The position numbers and the translations under genes were made by a program. The notes below the pieces were generated by a model that was not told the DNA's origin, made no database searches, and saw only the letters and a program-made list of their open reading frames with translations. A stretch of 7,423 nt of DNA from Planctomycetota bacterium (GTDB lineage Bacteria; Planctomycetota; Planctomycetia; Isosphaerales; Isosphaeraceae): positions 1 through 7,423 of the forward strand of contig JAKBCQ010000108.1 of the NCBI GenBank assembly GCA_021807585.1. Reading direction: 5' to 3'. Below, piece by piece: positions 1 through 5,489 of the stretch; the stretch's first letter is position 1, and the number at the start of each line of letters is the position of its first letter.

Positions 1-137
1 GGTTTCCGTTCTGCTCGAATCGGTGCAAACTCGTCGATCTGGGCCGGTGGATCGACGGCCGATACGTCGTCCCCGGGGTCGAGGTTCGTCCCGAGCCCGA
101 TCCCGCCGCCTCGAGTGAGGAAGAAAACGAAGAGTAA
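1..137 (+). CDS. yacG: DNA gyrase inhibitor YacG, C-terminal part (5' end outside window)
   Basis: Reading from base 3 gives 44 codons ending at TAA (135-137). The peptide begins [20 protein letters not shown] and continues YVVPG, then an acidic tail rich in Glu, Pro and Ser. FCSxRCKxxDLGRW is the hallmark of YacG (DUF329), a small cytoplasmic zinc protein known in E. coli to bind GyrB and inhibit gyrase. The family binds zinc through two Cys pairs; the second pair, C-x3-C, is visible here (codons at 12-14 and 24-26), while the first pair lies left of the window. The acidic tail is typical in length and charge. The gene converges on the aldo/keto reductase across a 112-bp gap. The longer frame running through the same bases (open from base 1 to 1491) is antisense to the reductase and is not a gene. 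Identification is firm; only the end of the gene is seen. Confidence 0.9.
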   Translation, partial: FPFCSNRCKLVDLGRWIDGRYVVPGVEVRPEPDPAASSEEENEE

Positions 138-159
138 GGCGACGATCGGCAAGCCTCAG

Positions 160-205
160 AAAAAAAATCCGTCATCGCATGAAAGCATGTTCCTGCGAAG
201 ACGGA
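160..205 (-). terminator. Rho-independent terminator of the aldo/keto reductase gene
   Basis: An inverted repeat pairs TCCGTC (168-173) with GACGGA (200-205) and, after one A/A mismatch, TCGCA (175-179) with TGCGA (194-198), leaving a 14-nt loop. On the minus strand the stem is followed directly by eight T residues (complement of A160-A167). This is a textbook intrinsic terminator, 44 nt past the reductase stop codon. The stem also lies just beyond the yacG stop and could help end yacG transcription. Confidence 0.78.
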
Positions 206-225
206 TCAAAGTGTTGATTTTATTT
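205..225 (+). terminator. Weak hairpin with T-rich tail, possible yacG terminator
   Basis: ATCAA (205-209), loop AGTG, TTGAT (214-218) is followed on the plus strand by TTTATTT. It abuts the strong hairpin at 168-205, so together they could act as a bidirectional terminator between the convergent genes. The stem is only five AT-rich pairs, so confidence is low. Confidence 0.35.
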
Positions 226-249
226 ATCCGAGCGATCGCGGTCGTCGAA

Positions 250-1452
250 TCAGCTCAATCGATGATCGGCGATCTGGACGAGTTGCGCGACGGGGAGCCC
301 GAACGGGCAAGCTTTTTCGGCCGCGGCGAGATCGGCGGTCGCGAGATCGCGAGCCTCCGCGGGGAGCGCCTGATAGAGCGCCCGAGCTTCTTGCCGCTTG
401 CCGTAAGCCGTGTAATAGCGAAGGTAACGGAGGACCGTCGCCACGGGAACGCCCTTCGCCGCGGTCTCGCACAGGTGACCGCAACCGTGACAATACATGT
501 TCGCGGTTTTAAGACGATGCTCTTCGAGAAGCATCGCCTCTTTCTTGGTGAGCGGATCGTTGACCGCGCCCATGTTCTCGCGCAGTTCGGTTCGATTCGT
601 CATCTCGCTGACGACAACCTGCATCCGTTGATCTTGATAAACCGCCTTGATCGCCGCGACTTCCTTCTTGAAGCCTTTCTCTTTGAGCGCGTCGATCTTG
701 TCGGGGAAGCTCTCGGCGCCTTTCTGCGTCTTCATCGCAATCAGGCCGAGATTCGCCTTCGACGCCTTGTCGATCGCGCGCTGGAGCTTGTCGTGATTGA
801 CGAATCGGAAGTTGTATTGGAACATCACTTGATCAAGCCAACCGACTTCGGCGGCGGCCTCGAGGATCTCGGGAAGCATCGCGTCGTGGCAGCTCAACCC
901 GGCGAAGCGGATCTTGCCCGATTTCTTGAGCTTCTCGAACGCCTTCTTCATGTCGGGATCGCGCAACGCCTCGATCTGACGCCCCGACATGCCGTGGAGG
1001 TAAAAGCTATCGGCGTAATCGGTTCGAAGCCGCTTGAGGCTTCCCTCAAGATGCTGTTCAAGCGATTTGTGGATCGCCTGCTCGCCTTTAATGCGTCCAT
1101 ACTCGTGAGTTTTCGTCACAAGATAAAGTTGCTTGCGCGTTCCCGTGCGTTCGATGACTTCGCCGAGCGTCGACTCGGAAGTCCCCCGTTCGTACCCCTC
1201 GGCGGTATCGATGTATTTGATGCCCGAGAAAATCGCCGCCTGAACGAAGCTGGGGGAAAGCGTCCAAGACGTCCCCATGCCCAGCTTGGTTACTTTCTCG
1301 CCGGTTTTGCCCAGCGTGACCAGCGGAAAGTTGTTATCGGGTTGCGGAGCGGCCAAGAGCCGGCTCGCCGCGCCGACCGCGACTCCGGTCGCCGCGGTCG
1401 TCTTGAGGAACTCTCGTCGACCGTTCCCACGATTGCCACACGTTTCGCTCAT
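250..1452 (-). CDS. Tat-exported aldo/keto reductase with C-terminal cysteine (Fe-S type) motif
   Basis: A 400-residue protein. The N-terminus carries a twin-arginine signal, GRREFLK at residues 11-17 (RR at 12-13), followed by an Ala/Gly/Val-rich stretch to about residue 35, so export as a folded protein is expected. The aldo/keto reductase barrel follows. The classic catalytic tetrad can be placed as D82 and Y87 (DTAEGY), K114 (VTKTHE) and H153 (YLHGM); the family reduces or oxidises carbonyl/alcohol substrates with NAD(P)H. The C-terminal extension has C321-x2-C324-x3-C328 and, about 54 residues later, C382-Pro. This four-Cys arrangement suggests one Fe-S cluster, an inference; some AKR subfamilies carry ferredoxin-like C-termini, and Tat export would suit a cofactor loaded in the cytoplasm. 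The start is supported by GGTGAG three bases upstream and by placement of the Tat signal. A candidate promoter lies at 1523-1551 and a strong terminator at 160-205, so it is probably monocistronic. The substrate is unknown. Confidence 0.93.
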   Translation of the reverse strand: MSETCGNRGNGRREFLKTTAATGVAVGAASRLLAAPQPDNNFPLVTLGKTGEKVTKLGMGTSWTLSPSFVQAAIFSGIKYIDTAEGYERGTSESTLGEVIERTGTRKQLYLVTKTHEYGRIKGEQAIHKSLEQHLEGSLKRLRTDYADSFYLHGMSGRQIEALRDPDMKKAFEKLKKSGKIRFAGLSCHDAMLPEILEAAAEVGWLDQVMFQYNFRFVNHDKLQRAIDKASKANLGLIAMKTQKGAESFPDKIDALKEKGFKKEVAAIKAVYQDQRMQVVVSEMTNRTELRENMGAVNDPLTKKEAMLLEEHRLKTANMYCHGCGHLCETAAKGVPVATVLRYLRYYTAYGKRQEARALYQALPAEARDLATADLAAAEKACPFGLPVAQLVQIADHRLS

Positions 1453-1522
1453 CGGCTCACCCCCACGTCGTGTCGGACGCGTTGCGTTTGAAGCGGATCG
1501 GAATCAACCACTCAAGGCGTCC

Positions 1523-1551
1523 ATTCTGAATCGTCGGCCGCGCCGGGTCAA
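1523..1551 (-). promoter_or_regulatory. Candidate sigma70-type promoter for the aldo/keto reductase
   Basis: Reading the minus strand, TTGACC (complement of 1546-1551) is followed after exactly 17 bases by CAGAAT (complement of 1523-1528). These match the -35 and -10 consensus at 5/6 and 4/6 positions. An AT-rich stretch, AAATCTTTG, lies just upstream. Transcription would start about 65 nt before the ATG at 1452. This is a pattern match only; planctomycete promoters are less well characterised. Confidence 0.42.
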
Positions 1552-1691
1552 CAAAGATTTAACGGAACACCTTCGGACTGATGTTTGTCAAACACGCTCC
1601 GCGACCCGTCGACCGAGTTCGTCTCATGAGCGACTTCCCGCAAGAATCAGGCCGCCGGATCGTCGATCTCGGCGTCAAACACCGATTGAGC

Positions 1692-1738
1692 GCATCGAAC
1701 GCATGCGGAGGGCGTCTCGCCGGCGATGCGTTTGATGC
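1692..1738. repeat. Imperfect 13-bp inverted repeat forming a structured stem-loop
   Basis: GCATCGAACGCAT (1692-1704) pairs with ATGCGTTTGATGC (1726-1738) along all 13 positions, with one G/T pair that is a wobble in plus-strand RNA and a mismatch in minus-strand RNA. Inside the loop, GGCG (1711-1714) and CGCC (1718-1721) can form a second small stem. There is no T-run on either side, so a simple intrinsic terminator is unlikely. It lies in the non-coding gap downstream of the tolC-like gene. Function unknown. Confidence 0.6.
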
Positions 1739-1822
1739 TCGCAACGGAGATCGCCGGGAAATCGTGAACCGCCGCTCGATTTCAACCGCCGATCGCTCTC
1801 GGTTTGGCTCGCTTGCGGCCGA

Positions 1823-1843
1823 TTTCAGGAGATCAGCCTGAAA
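1823..1843 (-). terminator. Stem-loop downstream of the tolC-like gene, possible terminator without T-run
   Basis: TTTCAGG (1823-1829) and CCTGAAA (1837-1843) form a perfect 7-bp stem with a 7-nt loop, about 50 nt past the stop codon at 1894-1896. No T-run follows on the minus strand, so it may be a Rho-associated or mRNA 3'-end structure instead. Low confidence as a terminator. Confidence 0.35.
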
Positions 1844-1893
1844 CATCAGCATGTGCTAACTAACCATACATGAAGCATCAAGCACGATATCGA

Positions 1894-4290
1894 TCATTTC
1901 GGCAACGGCGGCAGGTCGATCGAGCTTTCAAGCATCGGCGGAGCGGCGCCTCCCGAAGATCCCGCACTCGCCGCCGACGAACCGCCGCTCGCTCCCGAAG
2001 TCGCGGCCCCGGCTCCGCTTGCCGCCGAGCCCGCTTGACCGCCGCCGCTCACGCTCGACGCCGCGGCGGGTTGCGTTTGCGTATCGGAATACGCCGAGAT
2101 CGAACTCGCGACATTGCGCGTTCCAGGGGTTTGACGGTCGGGGCGGAGCGAGAGAATGTTCTGCTCTCCCACGGGCGCCTCGGGAGCGACGGGACCGGGA
2201 TACGGAGGCAGCGTTCCACCGGGCGCGGGCAAAGGCATCGTCGAAGGCGGTTCGGCGTTCGGCGGAGCTTGGGTGGGAACAGGATCGGGGAGACTCCCGC
2301 CCGATCCGCGAGTCGGATGATAAGGACCGTTGGGCGGAATCGGCAGAATGCGATGAGCCGCTTGTTGATCCTTGGCCTGCATGTAAGCTTTCTTGGGACT
2401 CGGCCCCTCGTTCACCGCGATATTATCGTAAGCGAGCAGCGTTCCCTTCGCCTCCTCAAGCGCGACGATCGACGTATTATAACTTGTTTTAAATTGAGCT
2501 TCTTGAGCCACGGCGCTCGCCCACTGACTGACCGAATCGAGATATCGGTCGATCGTAATTCGGCCCACCTCATACTGAGCCTGTTGCACATTGAGACGTT
2601 GAGCCGCCGCGGCCCGGAATCGCCCCGCCACTTTGAATTGCTTGTAATTCGCATCGACTTCAAGGAAGAACCGAGCCAGCGAGTGAGTCGTTTGGTGCAC
2701 GACTTGTTGCAGGAAAGCGCGTTGCCGGAGGAGCTGATATTGATTGTTCCTGACGTTCGCCATCGGCGCACGCATACCGAGCGGCATGGCGAACTGGAAA
2801 CCGACTTGCCAGTTCTGGAAGTCGCGATAAAGCGCCGCTTCGGAAAGCAAGCCCGCCTGCGATTGCAGGTTCGACATCGTCGGGTTCAACGCCCTGATCG
2901 CGGCGCCCGTCATCACGGCTTCGGAAGAAGATAGGTTATGACCTAGGCCGTTGAACTGATACAAAGCGTTGAAATTGAGCACGGGGAGGAGTTGATTGCG
3001 GGCGACGAGCACTTGAAGCTCGGCGATTCGCACAAGGAGCTGCTGCTGAACGATATCGGGCTGAAAGGTCGCCATTTGCGCGACGCTCGATTCCCAATCG
3101 GGCTTGAGTCGCGCCTCGGTGGGCGCCGTGACGGGAATGATGCGCCGATTATCCGCGGGCGGAAGCCCAAGGATGTTGCGCATCTGCCGCTCGGTCGTGA
3201 TCAAATCGGAGGTCGCGGTGACGAGATCAAGACGAAAGCGTTCGAGGTTCTGTTGAGCCTCGGCGAGATCCGCGGTCGTCCGTCGACCGACCTCGTACTC
3301 GGCCTGAACGCGTTTGAGGATCTCCTCGCCGAGCGCGAACGCCGTTTCTCGGCTCCAAAGTTGAATATGTTGTTGAGCGAGCGCCCAATATTGTTGTTCA
3401 ATTGATCGTACCATCGCCATAACCGACGCTTTGAACCGCCAGACCGCGGCGTCGGCGTTGATGCGGGCGATCACGATCGGCGCCCGGTTCGCCTCCAATC
3501 CCGCGGGACGAGGAGCGGCCTGCCCGGGAAGCGGTGCGCTACCTAGCAACGGATGAACCAAAGACATCTGCGTGTTCGTGGTGTAAGCCGACGGATAAAC
3601 GTTGATCGGGCTGTTCGTATATGTCCAGTTGATGTTGTGAGAAACGGTGAATTGCGTCCCCGTCGCTGCGATTTTTTGAACCTGCGCGGTGTATTGTGCG
3701 GTTTGTTGATCGAAAACGACGGGGATTTTCACCGCCGAGAAGACGCCCGCGGCGAACGAGTTGTTCACCGGGGTGACGCTGCTTCCCCACAATAAGTTGG
3801 TGGTGAACGCGGTATCGAAGAATGAGAGCGCGGTCGCGATGCCCGTTTCTTGGATCGCGGGGTCGTAAACCGTGGCGAGCGTTCCCGCGCCGAGGGCGCT
3901 CGCGACACCCGCTCCCGCTCCCGTGTTGAGGGGGGTCGGCTCGAACCCGCCGACCGGAATCCCCTGGGCGCCAAGCGAAATCACGCGGACGGTCTCGGAA
4001 TTCTCGAGCCCGATCCGGATCGCGTCCTGGAGTGTGAGTTCCCAGATCTCGAGCGCCTCGGGATTATCGGTCGTCCTTGGCGGCGCCATCTTCGGCAGCG
4101 GTACCGCCATCTGGCTCATGAAGTTCGCCTGCTTCACCTCTTGATCTTCCTGCGCGATCGTCCCCATCGCGTCGTGGGGAACGGTTTTCGACTCGTCGAT
4201 ATACGGTAGCCTGCCGCACCCGGCGATCATCGCCAATGCGCCGCAGGCGAGCGTCGTCAACCGTTTCCGCCCAGGAAAAATCCATCGCAT
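1894..4290 (-). CDS. TolC-family outer-membrane efflux lipoprotein with long low-complexity tail
   Basis: A 798-residue protein from the ATG at 4288-4290. This start is preferred because AAGGA (complement of 4301-4305) sits 10 nt upstream and because it gives a lipoprotein signal: MRWIFPGRKR, a hydrophobic stretch, then IAGC with lipidated Cys25 followed by Gly-Arg, compatible with outer-membrane sorting. Family signs: LTLQDAIRIGLENS at residues 85-98; two helical repeats carrying parallel motifs, YEVGRRTTADLAEAQ (332-346) and YEVGRITIDRYLDSVSQ (573-589); and the NILGLPP turn near 373-378. TolC proteins are trimeric outer-membrane channels that serve inner-membrane pumps. Residues from about 626 form an unusual tail: Pro-rich (649-711), then almost only Ser, Gly and Ala (742-783), ending LPPLPK. 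Usual TolC homologues have 420-500 residues. No pump or adaptor gene is adjacent, so its partner is unknown. The frame stays open 345 bp upstream to an ATG at 4635, but that start has no ribosome site and would bury the signal peptide. Confidence 0.92.
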   Translation of the reverse strand: MRWIFPGRKRLTTLACGALAMIAGCGRLPYIDESKTVPHDAMGTIAQEDQEVKQANFMSQMAVPLPKMAPPRTTDNPEALEIWELTLQDAIRIGLENSETVRVISLGAQGIPVGGFEPTPLNTGAGAGVASALGAGTLATVYDPAIQETGIATALSFFDTAFTTNLLWGSSVTPVNNSFAAGVFSAVKIPVVFDQQTAQYTAQVQKIAATGTQFTVSHNINWTYTNSPINVYPSAYTTNTQMSLVHPLLGSAPLPGQAAPRPAGLEANRAPIVIARINADAAVWRFKASVMAMVRSIEQQYWALAQQHIQLWSRETAFALGEEILKRVQAEYEVGRRTTADLAEAQQNLERFRLDLVTATSDLITTERQMRNILGLPPADNRRIIPVTAPTEARLKPDWESSVAQMATFQPDIVQQQLLVRIAELQVLVARNQLLPVLNFNALYQFNGLGHNLSSSEAVMTGAAIRALNPTMSNLQSQAGLLSEAALYRDFQNWQVGFQFAMPLGMRAPMANVRNNQYQLLRQRAFLQQVVHQTTHSLARFFLEVDANYKQFKVAGRFRAAAAQRLNVQQAQYEVGRITIDRYLDSVSQWASAVAQEAQFKTSYNTSIVALEEAKGTLLAYDNIAVNEGPSPKKAYMQAKDQQAAHRILPIPPNGPYHPTRGSGGSLPDPVPTQAPPNAEPPSTMPLPAPGGTLPPYPGPVAPEAPVGEQNILSLRPDRQTPGTRNVASSISAYSDTQTQPAAASSVSGGGQAGSAASGAGAATSGASGGSSAASAGSSGGAAPPMLESSIDLPPLPK
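1942..2346 (-). repeat. Low-complexity coding tail of the tolC-like gene
   Basis: Bases 2158-2346 encode a Pro-rich segment, and 1942-2067 encode a run of Ser, Gly and Ala with almost no other residue. It is not a tandem repeat at DNA level but is strongly biased, and is likely disordered in the protein. Such a segment could be a flexible linker or extracytoplasmic spacer; this is inference. Confidence 0.7.
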
Positions 4291-4714
4291 GGCCGAACCG
4301 TCCTTGCCTTTTATCGCCATGTGACTCGCCGTGACCCCGCGATATTGAACGCCCAACACGCCGCTCCCTCCATCTTCCCTGACGAACGGGACACAACGGT
4401 TACCGGACGTTTCAATCCGCGACTCGCGCAAACCATCGCGGCGGACGCCCCCAAACCGAGGGAACGCCACTCTCCGGTCCAGGGTCGAAACGACGCCTCG
4501 CGGCGTCATCGCTCCCCGTTCGATCTCAATCCGAACAACCGATCGGTCGCTCGAACGAGAATCCCATACATCCAACACTATCGGTCGGGAAACCTCGGAG
4601 ACTTGATCCGATTTGGCGGGCTGTAACGATTTCATCGAGTTTGACGCCGATTCGACACAAGGCCGAACCGGCTTCGACGGATCGATTACAAAACCCGCAG
4701 TCGCCGGAGCGCGA

Positions 4715-4755
4715 TGGATTTAATCAATTACCCGATTTCTGACCAGTTCAAAAAA
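4715..4755 (-). promoter_or_regulatory. AT-rich island, possible promoter region of the tolC-like gene
   Basis: On the minus strand, a T-run and TTGAAC (complement of 4746-4751) are followed 17 bases later by ATTGAT (complement of 4723-4728), inside TAATTGATTAAAT. The -35 is fair and the -10 poor (3/6). The island stands out against GC-rich surroundings. It would imply a leader over 400 nt long, so another promoter nearer the gene is quite possible. Confidence 0.25.
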
Positions 4756-4894
4756 TCGAGAGAAGGGAGAATTTCCACCTCAAGTGGACGCCGACCGATC
4801 GCGTCTTCCCGAAATCGACCGATCGGGCCGCATCGCCGGCGCGACGTCAAAGCGCCGTGAAGCGTGAGATTCGCGACGATTTTCACGGATTTCG

Positions 4895-4906
4895 CCGATC
4901 GATCGG
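4895..4906. repeat. Perfect 12-bp palindrome CCGATCGATCGG
   Basis: This self-complementary sequence lies about 30 nt past the stop of the DUF962-like gene and contains two overlapping CGATCG hexamers. It could be a protein-binding site or part of an mRNA end. It may also be only a by-product of the hexamer's general abundance here. Confidence 0.45.
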
Positions 4907-4937
4907 AGGGAGACGTTGTGAAAAGAAGAACAGGAAA

Positions 4938-5261
4938 TCATCCGCCGGACGTGGGCTTGTGTCGACGCCCTCGACCGAGTTCGCGACGTCGCTGGAAATA
5001 ACGGCGGATCGCGACGATCTCGCCGACCTCGGTCCGGTCGATCGCGTGACCAACGAACTGGAGCGCGTAACCGCCGAGGAAACACGAAAGCGCGAAGAGG
5101 AAAACGGGTATCGACAACAAAACGATATAAACCGGAATCAACAACACGCCGACGATCGTCGGTGGGATTCCCACGATATGGAGAACCAAACTGACGGGAT
5201 GCCGGTGCCGTTCGAGCCAGTTTTCAACGATCGGCGCCGGAGCGTGAGGAGGACAAATCAT
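4938..5261 (-). CDS. Small DUF962/Mpo1-like integral membrane protein
   Basis: A 107-residue protein from the ATG at 5259-5261, chosen because AGGA (complement of 5271-5274) lies 9 nt upstream; the frame is open to 5498, but that extension is Arg-rich, overlaps the icd start and has no family resemblance. Residues 13-36 (ENWLERHRHP, then LHIVGIPP) and 64-75 (GYALQFVGHAID) fit the DUF962 pattern, in which His-Pro, LHxxGxP and QxxGH motifs flank two hydrophobic helices, here about 25-48 and 50-72. Yeast Mpo1 of this family is an Fe(II)-dependent enzyme that shortens 2-hydroxy fatty acids; the His residues H19/H21, H28 and H72 could be metal ligands. At 107 residues it is a single two-helix unit, shorter than yeast Mpo1. 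The tail is strongly basic (RRYFQRRRELGRGRR), suggesting a cytoplasmic C-terminus. The gene is divergent from icd. Gene call is good, family call fairly good, enzymatic role unproven. Confidence 0.8.
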   Translation of the reverse strand: MICPPHAPAPIVENWLERHRHPVSLVLHIVGIPPTIVGVLLIPVYIVLLSIPVFLFALSCFLGGYALQFVGHAIDRTEVGEIVAIRRYFQRRRELGRGRRHKPTSGG

Positions 5262-5299
5262 ACATGGATATCCTAATATAACCTCGATTCTTCGTCGAC

Positions 5300-5329
5300 T
5301 TGACGCGGTCGGTTCGAGGCGATTACGAT
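5300..5329 (+). promoter_or_regulatory. Candidate promoter for the icd-lpxK unit
   Basis: TTGACG (5300-5305) and TACGAT (5324-5329), separated by 18 bases, match sigma70-type consensus at 5/6 and 4/6. It would give a leader of about 150 nt before the icd ATG, containing the overlapping hairpins at 5428-5458. Pattern match only. Confidence 0.33.
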
Positions 5330-5427
5330 GTTTGCCGGTCGTGATCGTCGCGCCGTGTCGAGCCTCACGCGAAACCCTCCCTGTCACGATCGTTTGATTC
5401 ATAACACGCCCGAACGTCGCTCGACAA

Positions 5428-5458
5428 GACGGTCGGAACCGTCGCGATCGACCGTTTT
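5428..5458 (+). promoter_or_regulatory. Two mutually exclusive hairpins in the icd leader (attenuator-like)
   Basis: Hairpin A pairs GACGGT (5428-5433) with ACCGTC (5438-5443) around a CGGA loop. Hairpin B pairs ACGGTCG (5429-5435) with CGACCGT (5449-5455) and is followed by TTT. Both use the same left arm, so only one can form at a time; B resembles a short intrinsic terminator and A would prevent it. The structure sits 32 nt before the icd start codon. No known riboswitch was recognised. Confidence 0.4.
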
Positions 5459-5489
5459 CCTCTTCATGCTTTCGAGTTAGGTTAAGCAC

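Larger units (their letters stand above)
1453..1893. other. 441-bp intergenic region between the tolC-like gene and the reductase
   Basis: Both flanking genes run leftward. I find no convincing gene: frames at 1559-1852 (-) and 1581-1841 (+) are Arg/Ser-rich, lack Shine-Dalgarno signals and resemble no family I know. The region does hold the candidate promoter at 1523-1551, a 13-bp imperfect inverted repeat at 1692-1738, and a 7-bp stem-loop at 1823-1843. A 44-codon protein-like stretch without a start codon lies on the minus strand at 1650-1781 and could be a gene remnant or chance. Confidence 0.6.
4291..4937. other. 647-bp intergenic region upstream of the tolC-like gene
   Basis: The region lies between the tolC-like start and the stop of the DUF962-like gene, all on the minus strand. 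Several frames are open (for example 4321-4626 on plus and the extension to 4635 on minus), but none has a ribosome site, recognisable motifs or normal amino-acid balance. It contains an AT-rich island at 4715-4755 that could hold the tolC promoter, a short TCCAC/GTGGA hairpin at 4774-4788 and the 12-bp palindrome CCGATCGATCGG at 4895-4906. I see no RNA gene. Confidence 0.55.

Noticed and set aside
115..1491. 458-residue plus-strand frame
   Set aside because: It is antisense to the aldo/keto reductase, whose motifs are unambiguous; open because of GC-rich codon structure.
1581..1841. 86-residue plus-strand frame and overlapping 97-residue minus-strand frame (1559-1852)
   Set aside because: Neither has a ribosome site or a recognisable motif. 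Part of the region is noted separately as a possible gene remnant.
1870..2934. 354-residue plus-strand frame
   Set aside because: Antisense to the tolC-like gene and extremely Arg-rich, typical of a shadow frame.
4291..4635. N-terminal extension of the tolC-like frame to an ATG at 4635 (913 residues)
   Set aside because: No ribosome-binding site at 4635, atypical composition, and the lipoprotein signal would lie 115 residues inside the protein. The ATG at 4290 has AAGGA and a proper signal peptide. The ATG at 4320 is possible but has no good ribosome site.
4774..4788. TCCAC/GTGGA hairpin as terminator of the DUF962-like gene
   Set aside because: Five-pair stem, about 150 nt past the stop codon, and the nearest T-run on the minus strand is around 18 nt further on.
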